Assembly (NCBI GenBank): GCA_035222895.1
Contig: JAVYIG010000907.1
Coordinates: forward strand, 1-64,000
Reading direction: 5' to 3'
Length of the DNA: 64,000 bases
Source: Strongylocentrotus droebachiensis
Taxonomy: Eukaryota; Echinodermata; Echinoidea; Camarodonta; Strongylocentrotidae
Under the pieces are notes generated by a model, which had not been told where the DNA came from, searched no databases, and saw only the letters and a program-made list of their open reading frames with translations. The first letter of the stretch is position 1. Every line of letters starts with the position of its first letter. The translations under genes were made by a program, and so were the position numbers. Below, piece by piece: positions 1-11,900 of this stretch.

Positions 1-6
1 TACATA

Positions 7-185
7 CAGGCGCGTACGCAGGATTTTTTCAAGGGGGGTGGTTTTAACATTTATAAATCGGGCCGAAAATTTCGCAACGAATCAGCCAGCCGCTGAATAA
101 GCGGGGGGGGGGTAAGAGGACACTTTTTTTTTTTTTTTTTTTGGTCCCAAAAAAATCGCAACGACTCAGCCGACCGCTGAATAAG

Positions 186-234
<49 letters not shown>

Positions 235-497
235 AAGAGGACACTTTTTTTTTTTTTTTTGTCTCGAAATTTGAAAATTTGACATGTTGCTCCGTTGGGG
301 GGGGGGGTGAGGTCACTTGTTTAGGTCATCCATGGGAATTTTTTTTTTTTTTTTTTTTTTTTTTAAATAATAATTAAAAAAAATAAAAAATAAATAAAAA
401 ATCCCAAAGGGGGGGGTTTTAGGGGGGGTTTATACACATAAAAATACCAAAGGGGGGGGGTTTAACCCCCCAAACACCCCCCCTGCGTACGCGCCTG
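7..497. mobile_element. hAT-like MITE with poly-G and poly-T interior
   Basis: A perfect 16-bp inverted repeat, CAGGCGCGTACGCAGG at 7-22 and its reverse complement at 482-497. The 8 bases after the right end are cctacata; the 6 bases before the left end that the window shows are tacata. This fits an 8-bp target duplication, the hAT hallmark. There is no transposase. The interior is mostly homopolymer runs. The left breakpoint of the tandem duplication (429) falls inside it. Confidence 0.75.
73..260. repeat. Two-copy internal repeat with poly-G/poly-T runs
   Basis: A block cgcaacga(a/c)tcagcc...gctgaataagcg, then a G run, then taagaggacac and a T run, occurs at 73-141 and again at 157-260. 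The second G run is about 46 bases (188-233). Such runs are sequencing- and replication-slippage prone, so lengths are unreliable. The proline-rich reading frame across it is not a gene. Confidence 0.85.
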
Positions 498-1962
498 CCT
501 ACATACCAGTCTATGTTTTGTACGTCATACTCAAATATACTGTATAATGTATCATTGTTCAGTTCGTTGTCAAATTTTAACTCATCATAGTGTCCTCCGC
601 CAGATACTTTGCGTCTCTCCATCCCACGTTGTCCGTGAATAATGTGATCTGCCCCTATCTATATTGGTAAGAGGTGCTAAGAAAAGCTAATGTTTTAGCT
701 GGTCCGAGGGCATGCCGTGATTGAACACACAATTCTGAAGCACTTTTACTTTCCTTTCTATTCTGTTCCTGAAAATCCTGTCAGTTTAAGTTTCCGTAAT
801 TTCTCCGTATCTTTAACGCCGTTTTATTGTCAGTCTCGTCGACGATTTTCTAATGCATCTTTACAAATATCTTCCCAAACATGTCACGATGGCTTTTACA
901 TTGGAATGTTCATAGGAAACGACAGAAGTCCTATAAAACCGTAAGTTTATTCCGACAATCGGTTGTTAATGGACTACGGATGTTCTCCGAAAAGGGATTT
1001 GTCGAAACATCAGCTTTTAATCACAAAACCCATTGTCACATACCAAGAAGTAGTATCACGTGCATACCATAACAAATGTAAGAAATGGTCGCGGTCAGTT
1101 AGCAAAGCACAGTGGCGTTTATTTTTAATTTAATCTGAATTGAAAATACCTATCATCAAGGAGCTCTGTGGGTTGTCATGTCAGATTTTGTTTTTTGTCA
1201 GGTAGTAGGACGGTTGTCACGTCACTTCACGTCGTGCACTTGTCCGATACATTCTGGTTATCTCGTTACGGTCAGTCGCAAATTCAACCAGTCATCATAT
1301 TCAAACTTGGGCAATCATGATCAACGTCACAGGTTCAACTTTGTCAAGGTTAATTCTGGCACTCCTTAATGAACTGCCCATTTTCGCAACTTTATGTGTA
1401 ACAGAGCCCCGGTGCAAACTAATTAGCACAGGTCCCCTTTAAATTATGTCATCAGTCATTCTTGACTACCAGTTGTCCGTGGTGATCTCGAATTTTCGAA
1501 GTTTATAATTTCAAACACTGTACCAACGTGTCCTTTACCTCTGTCAAACTCAACTCATCCCATGCATCCTTTACTGATTGGTACGTGTCAATGTGCCTCC
1601 TGGATCCTACATTGAATGTAACACCCATGCACCAAGTCACTGTCATCAATGTGAATTGGTAAGTTCGTCTGTTGCAGGTCAAACGTCCAGTGTCGTCACG
1701 GTCATCTTGCATAATCCTGAATTCTTAATTACCTAACTAATACTAGTATAGTATCTGACGAGAAGGCTTGCCAATGGAACAATTTCACCAGCAATATAAA
1801 CATAGATTCGGATCTTGTGACGGAGGTTCTGAATGGTCAATCATTTGATTCCTTCGTCCAGTACGCATGCCATTCACCCACTGTCAAGACTGAAGTTTAC
1901 ATTCACAGAGGTCACACTAGTCAGTCATCGTACTTGTCCTCTAACAAAGTCATATAGCAATG

Positions 1963-2325
1963 AGGGGGTCAGTCGGTAAAATCTCCTGCCTGTCGAACCA
2001 AAGAGTGTGCGTTCGAATCCAACCCCAACCCAGGCGGATAACTGAAGCGTGCATTGTGTGTTAACGTGTCCCTCCCGTTTCATAGACGCAGGCTATGCTA
2101 AGGGGAAACCACTCTGTCCCTCGGATAGGACGTTAAATGGAGGCCCATACAGAGGAGATTCACCACCCTTGCACTATTTGTATAAGAGTAGGGGAAATCC
2201 TGGTGTAGTGGTCAATCTACAAACAACAATCAGTTATACCGGGAGGAGAGAACCGAGGGTTAGTGATTCAGTTCGCGTTTTGCCTCCCAGGCACAGGTGA
2301 CGCCAAATACTCAATAATAATAATA
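1963..2325 (+). mobile_element. tRNA-derived SINE (in duplication unit 1)
   Basis: The head at about 1963-2036 has an A-box-like stretch (cagtcggtaaaatctcctgcc) and a B box (gcgttcgaatcc), as in tRNA promoters. An unrelated body follows (ctcggataggacgttaaatgg) and the element ends in an (aat)n tail at about 2311-2323. No intact tRNA fold is likely, so I call a SINE rather than a tRNA gene. Confidence 0.6.
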
Positions 2326-3710
2326 AGGACAGTAATGAGAAACATACAGTATCATTATAAGAGATGTCGGTGCAAATATTTCGTCAGAAATATGAGCAAA
2401 AGGTGTGGGATTCCGTGGTCCTGGTTTTAAAATGCTCATTCGTGTACGCAGTACGTACACAATCATATGTAACCAAGTTTGCTAAATGTTGGGTTCCACC
2501 AACCTTGTCACAGTGGTCCGGTAAGTTTGTCCTTTCGTTGGGTCACACAAGATTAATTTTATGGCGTTATGTCGGAATAGTCATAGCAAGCAAACCAGTG
2601 CAGTAGCATATTTGTCCAGAAGAAAGGTCGGGTTCGAACAGAAGTGTCTTGTCATACATGGTAATTTTGAAGGCAAAGACACGTAGTAGACTGTAGTCGT
2701 TTGTGAGTCAAAGTCCCGCTGTTTTCAGCCGTAGGATAAGAAGTCATGGTGGTTGTTCAGTTTTGTGAAAAAGTGAGGAGATGAGATTGGTCTCAAGCAA
2801 TCACCTGCCTTTCATTCGTTTCATTAAGGCTACAGTGCATATGATCAAAGGTTTGCAAAACTGACGGCCCATAACACGCATAAGATTAACAATACCGGTC
2901 TAGTGGGCCTTCTGACAACTTATCTTAGGGTACACGAGATTGGAGACTCGCAAGAACGACGTGTCCGTCTCGTGAATCTTTTTTGATTAAACAACTTCTC
3001 GTGGGATTTTGGTTCGATGGGCCATTGGTCGATCGGAATAGCCCCCTTAAAAAAAGTTAAAACGCTAGCGTTAGGGAAAGTACAGTAATGGTTATGTCGG
3101 GTCCGGTTCGGGTCATGTTGGGTTCAAATCGTCGTTCGTCGTTGATTTGCTTGCGTCCTAAACTTCCGAGGCCTTGCAAAGACAGTTCATATCCTACTGT
3201 GCAACAAACAGGTTGGTTTAGGATTTTAAAAAATGATCAAGAAATGAATATTTAAGAATGTAGAATATCCCCTTCGTTGTAAATTACTCTGTCATTAATT
3301 GAATCAATTAGAAACTCAAAAGAAGGTTATATTCCGTCATTATTTTGAGAGAGCTTGACCTATGCGATGCAATTTCAAGAAACAAAGTCTGTCAATAAAA
3401 CAAAGAACACTGGGTATTAGTACTTCAATACAATATAAAATAATGTAAACATGTCGGTTATAGATCACAGTATAAAAAGATATCCTCCTCGATTTCAGAT
3501 TTAAGATGGCATCAAATACCATCTCATAATGATATGAAACATTTTGTTTCTATAAAAAGATTCTATATATTATATGACAAGTATTATACATTTTTGCAAA
3601 AATTTAGGTCAATATATTGAAACACCAGTACAAAAAACGAAGAAATAAAATCATCAGTCACCGTGAGGTGAAGTACTTTGAAGAAAGTCATTGCTTAGAA
3701 TCGCGTTATA

Positions 3711-4526
3711 TTATACGTAATAGATCATATTGGCTTTGCCATTTAATTGCAATAGCCGAAGCTGAAGGTCTTGCATTTCTGTTATGAGTGTCCTTTCATC
3801 AGGGTCTTCCTTGTCAGCTGTTTCTGAAGTACTGGGGATATCTTTGTTGCTACCGCGGGTGGCCGCGCTGCTGCTTCTGCGGTACGCGAGAACCGACGTC
3901 TCGTCGGCGTCCTCCTGATCGTTATTCTCGATCTCCGTCTCGTCTTCCTCGTCCACGTCGTTTGTCCTCTTTCCTTTATTATCCCCAATCATCCCGACAC
4001 CGCCGTCACTAATCGCCCTGAGTTTCGAAGACAAACTTTCACTGCTCCCCGCGCTGCTTGTCCCGCGTAACGTTCCATACGACCGCTCCACAACCGTGCT
4101 CCTCTCCGTATCCAAATCCGGGCAGATATCCGAATTGGTCTCGTCGGTATCCGTACTAAACCTCGCCATGAGCGGCGTATGCGTGAAACTGTTCTCCTTC
4201 CCCGGACCTCTGAAAGGCAACACTGATGTCCTTCGCCGGGTTTCCGTTTTACCCGGTCGCTCCTCGGTCCGTGCACCACCACCACCACCACCACTAACCG
4301 AATTCAGATTTTGAGTCACTATCCGCTTGTATTCCTGTTCGAATCGATTAACTGCACACGATTCTTGATTGTCTATAGGAGTCTCTGGTAAGTGTAGCAG
4401 CATTTGTAATTCATGTTCTTTCCCTGAAGTGTCCAGGTCAAATTCACTTAGATGACCTAGTCGGTATTGCTCCTCTCGTTCGAGCATGCGTAGTACACCT
4501 TCAAGCTCGGCTATTTTGGAATCAAG
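3711..4526 (-). CDS. GABBR2-like: Duplicate terminal exon of the GABA-B receptor (distal copy)
   Basis: This copy translates identically to 8184-8999, with the same acceptor and stop. It sits in the first unit of the 4.47-kb tandem duplication. If the duplication is real, this exon lies downstream of the functional stop and could serve as an alternative terminal exon giving the same protein with a different 3' region, or be unused. There are no frameshifts or stops. An assembly artefact is a real alternative. Confidence 0.8.
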   Translation of the reverse strand, partial: LDSKIAELEGVLRMLEREEQYRLGHLSEFDLDTSGKEHELQMLLHLPETPIDNQESCAVNRFEQEYKRIVTQNLNSVSGGGGGGARTEERPGKTETRRRTSVLPFRGPGKENSFTHTPLMARFSTDTDETNSDICPDLDTERSTVVERSYGTLRGTSSAGSSESLSSKLRAISDGGVGMIGDNKGKRTNDVDEEDETEIENNDQEDADETSVLAYRRSSSAATRGSNKDIPSTSETADKEDPDERTLITEMQDLQLRLLQLNGKANMIYYV

Positions 4527-6435
4527 CTGCAAAGATAAAAGAGATAACCCCAATGGTAAAGTTTTAGTTGAAAAAATATAATTCGTGTAATGTGTACATT
4601 TTAAGAGCACAACCGATTCCTGGTGATTGGTTTACATCTCAGGCAAATATGAGGTCTACACCTGTCAGAGACTTCAAGAGGGGGGGGGGGGAGGGGTTGA
4701 AACCCATCTTTTAGTAGTTTCTGTGGGCAGTTTATTTTACAAATTATGTCGAATTTGCAAAAGTATTTGAAGACTTTTGGAGGTTGAAAGTTTTTAAACT
4801 CTGAAACTTTGAAAAGTGACAAACCGAAGTGAAATTTGTGTGAACTGCGTTTATACAGATGTGCATCAGTCAAGACCATCACCATCGGACACAACTCAGG
4901 TTTATACACATAAAAATACCAAAGGGGGGGGGTTTAACCCCCCAAACACCCCCCCTGCGTACGCGCCTGCCTACATACCAGTCTATGTTTTGTACGTCAT
5001 ACTCAAATATACTGTATAATGTATCATTGTTCAGTTCGTTGTCAAATTTTAACTCATCATAGTGTCCTCCGCCAGATACTTTGCGTCTCTCCATCCCACG
5101 TTGTCCGTGAATAATGTGATCTGCCCCTATCTATATTGGTAAGAGGTGCTAAGAAAAGCTAATGTTTTAGCTGGTCCGAGGGCATGCCGTGATTGAACAC
5201 ACAATTCTGAAGCACTTTTACTTTCCTTTCTATTCTGTTCCTGAAAATCCTGTCAGTTTAAGTTTCCGTAATTTCTCCGTATCTTTAACGCCGTTTTATT
5301 GTCAGTCTCGTCGACGATTTTCTAATGCATCTTTACAAATATCTTCCCAAACATGTCACGATGGCTTTTACATTGGAATGTTCATAGGAAACGACAGAAG
5401 TCCTATAAAACCGTAAGTTTATTCCGACAATCGGTTGTTAATGGACTACGGATGTTCTCCGAAAAGGGATTTGTCGAAACATCAGCTTTTAATCACAAAA
5501 CCCATTGTCACATACCAAGAAGTAGTATCACGTGCATACCATAACAAATGTAAGAAATGGTCGCGGTCAGTTAGCAAAGCACAGTGGCGTTTATTTTTAA
5601 TTTTAATCTGAATTGAAAATACCTATCATCAAGGAGCTCTGTGGGTTGTCATGTCAGATTTTGTTTTTTGTCAGGTAGTAGGACGGTTGTCACGTCACTT
5701 CACGTCGTGCACTTGTCCGATACATTCTGGTTATCTCGTTACGGTCAGTCGCAAATTCAACCAGTCATCATATTCAAACTTGGGCAATCATGATCAACGT
5801 CACAGGTTCAACTTTGTCAAGGTTAATTCTGGCACTCCTTAATGAACTGCCCATTTTCGCAACTTTATGTGTAACAGAGCCCCGGTGCAAACTAATTAGC
5901 ACAGGTCCCCTTTAAATTATGTCATCAGTCATTCTTGACTACCAGTTGTCCGTGGTGATCTCGAATTTTCGAAGTTTATAATTTCAAACACTGTACCAAC
6001 GTGTCCTTTACCTCTGTCAAACTCAACTCATCCCATGCATCCTTTACTGATTGGTACGTGTCAATGTGCCTCCTGGATCCTACATTGAATGTAACACCCA
6101 TGCACCAAGTCACTGTCATCAATGTGAATTGGTAAGTTCGTCTGTTGCAGGTCAAACGTCCAGTGTCGTCACGGTCATCTTGCATAATCCTGAATTCTTA
6201 ATTACCTAACTAATACTAGTATAGTATCTGACGAGAAGGCTTGCCAATGGAACAATTTCACCAGCAATATAAACATAGATTCGGATCTTGTGACGGAGGT
6301 TCTGAATGGTCAATCATTTGATTCCTTCGTCCAGTACGCATGCCATTCACCCACTGTCAAGACTGAAGTTTACATTCACAGAGGTCACACTAGTCAGTCA
6401 TCGTACTTGTCCTCTAACAAAGTCATATAGCAATG

Positions 6436-6798
6436 AGGGGGTCAGTCGGTAAAATCTCCTGCCTGTCGAACCAAAGAGTGTGCGTTCGAATCCAACCCCA
6501 ACCCAGGCGGATAACTGAAGCGTGCATTGTGTGTTAACGTGTCCCTCCCGTTTCATAGACGCAGGCTATGCTAAGGGGAAACCACTCTGTCCCTCGGATA
6601 GGACGTTAAATGGAGGCCCATACAGAGGAGATTCACCACCCTTGCACTATTTGTATAAGAGTAGGGGAAATCCTGGTGTAGTGGTCAATCTACAAACAAC
6701 AATCAGTTATACCGGGAGGAGAGAACCGAGGGTTAGTGATTCAGTTCGCGTTTTGCCTCCCAGGCACAGGTGACGCCAAATACTCAATAATAATAATA
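6436..6798 (+). mobile_element. tRNA-derived SINE (in duplication unit 2)
   Basis: The same element as 1963-2325, carried along by the tandem duplication rather than by a second insertion. B box gcgttcgaatcc and the (aat)n tail are identical. Confidence 0.6.
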
Positions 6799-8183
6799 AG
6801 GACAGTAATGAGAAACATACAGTATCATTATAAGAGATGTCGGTGCAAATATTTCGTCAGAAATATGAGCAAAAGGTGTGGGATTCCGTGGTCCTGGTTT
6901 TAAAATGCTCATTCGTGTACGCAGTACGTACACAATCATATGTAACCAAGTTTGCTAAATGTTGGGTTCCACCAACCTTGTCACAGTGGTCCGGTAAGTT
7001 TGTCCTTTCGTTGGGTCACACAAGATTAATTTTATGGCGTTATGTCGGAATAGTCATAGCAAGCAAACCAGTGCAGTAGCATATTTGTCCAGAAGAAAGG
7101 TCGGGTTCGAACAGAAGTGTCTTGTCATACATGGTAATTTTGAAGGCAAAGACACGTAGTAGACTGTAGTCGTTTGTGAGTCAAAGTCCCGCTGTTTTCA
7201 GCCGTAGGATAAGAAGTCATGGTGGTTGTTCAGTTTTGTGAAAAAGTGAGGAGATGAGATTGGTCTCAAGCAATCACCTGCCTTTCATTCGTTTCATTAA
7301 GGCTACAGTGCATATGATCAAAGGTTTGCAAAACTGACGGCCCATAACACGCATAAGATTAACAATACCGGTCTAGTGGGCCTTCTGACAACTTATCTTA
7401 GGGTACACGAGATTGGAGACTCGCAAGAACGACGTGTCCGTCTCGTGAATCTTTTTTGATTAAACAACTTCTCGTGGGATTTTGGTTCGATGGGCCATTG
7501 GTCGATCGGAATAGCCCCCTTAAAAAAAGTTAAAACGCTAGCGTTAGGGAAAGTACAGTAATGGTTATGTCGGGTCCGGTTCGGGTCATGTTGGGTTCAA
7601 ATCGTCGTTCGTCGTTGATTTGCTTGCGTCCTAAACTTCCGAGGCCTTGCAAAGACAGTTCATATCCTACTGTGCAACAAACAGGTTGGTTTAGGATTTT
7701 AAAAAATGATCAAGAAATGAATATTTAAGAATGTAGAATATCCCCTTCGTTGTAAATTACTCTGTCATTAATTGAATCAATTAGAAACTCAAAAGAAGGT
7801 TATATTCCGTCATTATTTTGAGAGAGCTTGACCTATGCGATGCAATTTCAAGAAACAAAGTCTGTCAATAAAACAAAGAACACTGGGTATTAGTACTTCA
7901 ATACAATATAAAATAATGTAAACATGTCGGTTATAGATCACAGTATAAAAAGATATCCTCCTCGATTTCAGATTTAAGATGGCATCAAATACCATCTCAT
8001 AATGATATGAAACATTTTGTTTCTATAAAAAGATTCTATATATTATATGACAAGTATTATACATTTTTGCAAAAATTTAGGTCAATATATTGAAACACCA
8101 GTACAAAAAACGAAGAAATAAAATCATCAGTCACCGTGAGGTGAAGTACTTTGAAGAAAGTCATTGCTTAGAATCGCGTTATA

Positions 8184-8999
8184 TTATACGTAATAGATCA
8201 TATTGGCTTTGCCATTTAATTGCAATAGCCGAAGCTGAAGGTCTTGCATTTCTGTTATGAGTGTCCTTTCATCAGGGTCTTCCTTGTCAGCTGTTTCTGA
8301 AGTACTGGGGATATCTTTGTTGCTACCGCGGGTGGCCGCGCTGCTGCTTCTGCGGTACGCGAGAACCGACGTCTCGTCGGCGTCCTCCTGATCGTTATTC
8401 TCGATCTCCGTCTCGTCTTCCTCGTCCACGTCGTTTGTCCTCTTTCCTTTATTATCCCCAATCATCCCGACACCGCCGTCACTAATCGCCCTGAGTTTCG
8501 AAGACAAACTTTCACTGCTCCCCGCGCTGCTTGTCCCGCGTAACGTTCCATACGACCGCTCCACAACCGTGCTCCTCTCCGTATCCAAATCCGGGCAGAT
8601 ATCCGAATTGGTCTCGTCGGTATCCGTACTAAACCTCGCCATGAGCGGCGTATGCGTGAAACTGTTCTCCTTCCCCGGACCTCTGAAAGGCAACACTGAT
8701 GTCCTTCGCCGGGTTTCCGTTTTACCCGGTCGCTCCTCGGTCCGTGCACCACCACCACCACCACCACTAACCGAATTCAGATTTTGAGTCACTATCCGCT
8801 TGTATTCCTGTTCGAATCGATTAACTGCACACGATTCTTGATTGTCTATAGGAGTCTCTGGTAAGTGTAGCAGCATTTGTAATTCATGTTCTTTCCCTGA
8901 AGTGTCCAGGTCAAATTCACTTAGATGACCTAGTCGGTATTGCTCCTCTCGTTCGAGCATGCGTAGTACACCTTCAAGCTCGGCTATTTTGGAATCAAG
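8184..8999 (-). CDS. GABBR2-like: GABA-B receptor terminal exon, proximal copy
   Basis: 816 bp, 271 residues plus TAA (712-982). Acceptor tttatctttgcag|CTTGAT. It opens with heptad-like leucines (LDSKIAELEGVLRMLE), as expected for the coiled coil through which GABA-B subunits pair. A Gly6 run follows (790-795), then two R-R-x-S kinase-type sites (RRTS 809-812, RRSS 927-930), an acidic block (901-920) and a second leucine-rich segment near the end (LQLRLLQLN). The C-terminus IYYV fits a hydrophobic PDZ-ligand pattern (inference). As the first acceptor 3' of the 9488 donor, this copy is the likelier one used. Confidence 0.93.
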   Translation of the reverse strand, partial: LDSKIAELEGVLRMLEREEQYRLGHLSEFDLDTSGKEHELQMLLHLPETPIDNQESCAVNRFEQEYKRIVTQNLNSVSGGGGGGARTEERPGKTETRRRTSVLPFRGPGKENSFTHTPLMARFSTDTDETNSDICPDLDTERSTVVERSYGTLRGTSSAGSSESLSSKLRAISDGGVGMIGDNKGKRTNDVDEEDETEIENNDQEDADETSVLAYRRSSSAATRGSNKDIPSTSETADKEDPDERTLITEMQDLQLRLLQLNGKANMIYYV

Positions 9000-11900
9000 C
9001 TGCAAAGATAAAAGAGATAACCCCAATGGTAAAGTTTTAGTTGAAAAAATATAATTCGTGTAATGTGTACATTTTAAGAGCACAACCGATTCCTGGTGAT
9101 TGGTTTACATCTCAGGCAAATATGAGGTCTACACCTGTCAGAGACTTCAAGAGGGGGGGGGGGGAGGGGTTGAAACCCATCTTTTAGTAGTTTCTGTGGG
9201 CAGTTTATTTTACAAATTATGTCGAATTTGCAAAAGTATTTGAAGACTTTTGGAGGTTGAAAGTTTTTAAACTCTGAAACTTTGAAAAGTGACAAACCGA
9301 AGTGAAATTTGTGTGAACTGCGTTTATACAGATGTGCATCAGTCAAGACCATCACCATCGGACACAACTCAGGTTTGAACCCACGTCGGTTATTCGCAAG
9401 GCCAGAGGATACCACTATACCAACCCACTTTTCAAGGAATGCTTCTAATTAAGAAATAAGTTGCCATGATATCTCGTCACCACTTACTTTTCTATTTTCT
9501 CTTCTGAATGCTCGTATATGAATTTCAGCTCTATAGATGCTCTCCTTTAGCTCCGTCGATTCGTCCATCACGAAGCGACGGGTACGACCTTTGACCTCCA
9601 ACCCTACCGACCTGGTGACCGGGTCATTGCTCACACTTATTCTTATTGCATGGAGCTGCAAAAAAAAAGATCATGAACATACAACAATTACAAATACGAA
9701 TATCACCTAACAAGGTAGACAATGCATGCAATAATTCAGACGAAACTGCGGCGTGTGACGCAAAACGCCAATTATCTTACGACTCCTTCTTCTTCTTCTT
9801 CAACTTCATCAACTGTACGTACATTCCACCGATGGTGTATTATCGTACTGCTGATTGAGTGCTATGCAAGTGCTGAAGCATCAGCATTGGTATCCTTTAC
9901 ATTTTAACATTCTGTGATAGGACAGTCTCATCTGCTGGTTCAACGCTCACAGTTTAATCATTCCTATATTCTTTTATTTGGAATCAAACAAGGCAGCTTT
10001 CTTTGACGGCATTACTTTAGGGCATATTAGGCTTGGGGATATTTCTGTCCATACGATGTAGAGTATCCCAGCCAGAGGCACGGTGGAAGATCTAGATGGT
10101 CTAGACTCTAGAAGGTCTAGATGGACTGGATTACTGTTTTAAAGATACAGTCAAACCTGCTTTAGTGATCACCTGTATAGAAAGACCACATTTGTTTGTT
10201 TCCCGCGAAAAAGGTTTCTTATTGAAATATGTACGAAAGAAACCTGTACATGAAGGCCTCCTGCCTCTAAAGACCGCTTTTCTTGTCTCCCTTGGGCGAT
10301 CGCTATAGACAGGTTTGACTGTATATCAACGTTCTTCATTCAAGACCGAAGCATGACATTTTTACCTTTGGCACAAAAAGTAGACACAGCGTGGCAGTGG
10401 TAGTAATACAGATACAGAGAGACACGAGCATGAAGGACATCGTCTGGTGGTTGCCCTGGATGACCCAGTTGTTGACCACGACGGCGAGCACGCTCATGAT
10501 GACCACGTTGTACACGCAGACGGCGATGTAGTGGGAGTCGTTGAGGGCCGGGATCTTGACGTTGCGGGTCTCCCAGGCGAGGAAGACGCCGAAGAGAAGT
10601 AGAAGGCCCTTGTAGGAGTAGAGAGCAACCAGCCATTTGCTCTGGTGCGACGACGTGCACTCTTCGATGACGGGCACGTACGCGCGCGTGCCGTCGTCTG
10701 AAACCTTGAATAGGAGAAGACAGGAGTCAATTTTCTATTTTGTTACGCAAGTTGTCTAGCTATACTCTTACAAACCCCGGACTACAGTGGGCTCCTTAAT
10801 TCGCATCTGGCCAGCTGCGATACGCTCCATTGCGTAGTACCGGACTATTTTTCGTTTCTGTTGTCATTCATTTGCTTAAGTGACATCAGAATTTCTGTCA
10901 GACCCGAGAGTTTTCCTTGTCAGATCTTTTCCTTTTTGTTTGTTCTTCACCTCTGTAACCCCTTGCAAACTCACCTTAATCATACCGTTTGCTAACTCAT
11001 AGGTGATGTAAATCATTATTCAATAAAATTAAGAAAAAAAGAAACAAGAATTTACAAAAATCCAAACTGATGAGACAGAAAATTGACAGTACCCTTTGTG
11101 TAGGTGATTAATGAAGGGAAGTTTAAAGAATGCCATATTTTGTATTATTACGATACAAATCGACGATAATTCGAAATGAGCCATGCCCCACGTAAGTATG
11201 AACTCACCTCGACATTCAGGCGTTTTTCTTGTCGGTACATGGGATCCAGTATTACCCACAATGCAATAATAATGACGTCCAGTAATAGTAAAACTCCGAT
11301 CATGAGGAATAACGTTGATTCGTGCAGCATCTAGGAAAGACAATTATACAAAACAGAGTTAACTTTGGTTTTCAAGATTAGCACAACTAGTGGACATGGG
11401 ATGCGTGATCACTTAAATCCCCACTGCTCTCCTTATAGCTACTTGCGCCCTCTAATAGCAAACTATGCACAATCGGTGCCTGTTGGTGCCCCGTGAGCCC
11501 CTTTTTCTGATGTTAATTGAGAGCTGTTTTGATGAGAAAACCACCTGTCAGTGACCTTGCAGGATGGTCTAATCCCCCTGGCCAATCTACACTGTAGTAC
11601 AGACGAGTTTTAAATCGGATGACAATGCTTGCATGATATTGTACTCAGAAAGAGCAGTTTGCGGCTACTGCATTAAATATAAAGACCAGTTCTGGTCATG
11701 CGATTGCATTGTGAAAGAGACGCTGTGGAATCGATCAGAAAAGTTGATCACCTAGCAAATAAGTATTGGTGTGTACTGCTTGCTTCAGAGTGTTGTTTTG
11801 AATTTGTGTACAAGTAAACAAATCTCTAGACTCGATCATTCCATTTAGCTTATAATTGACTCTGTCCCATTTCCCATCTAGGTAGGTCAAAACATACAAA

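Larger units (their letters stand above)
429..4900. repeat. 4.47-kb direct tandem duplication, unit 1
   Basis: 4472 bp, nearly identical to 4901-9373. Both units start with tttatacacataaaa and end with cacaactcagg. The 5-bp string ggttt is shared by left edge, junction and right edge, as in microhomology-mediated duplication. The only difference I noticed is one extra T in unit 2 (near 1131 versus 5601). The unit holds the right end of a hAT-like MITE, a tRNA-derived SINE and the terminal receptor exon. The rest (about 510-1960, 2330-3710 and 4527-4900) shows no gene. Confidence 0.93.
4901..9373. repeat. 4.47-kb direct tandem duplication, unit 2
   Basis: 4473 bp, second copy of 429-4900. Its right boundary lies inside the intron between receptor exons 9488-9655 and 8184-8999. 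Unit 2 continues into unique sequence at 9374 (gaacccacgtcgg). The MITE right end is repeated at 4902-4969 without its left half, so unit 1 is the source of the element and the duplication came later. Apart from the terminal exon and SINE, no gene is visible in 4970-8183. Confidence 0.93.

Noticed and set aside
44..316. Proline-run protein at the window start
   Set aside because: It is the reading of poly-G and poly-T runs within a MITE.
11148..11330. Start of translation at the ATG of the TM4 exon
   Set aside because: It directly follows a cctag acceptor and the frame continues from the preceding TM3 exon.
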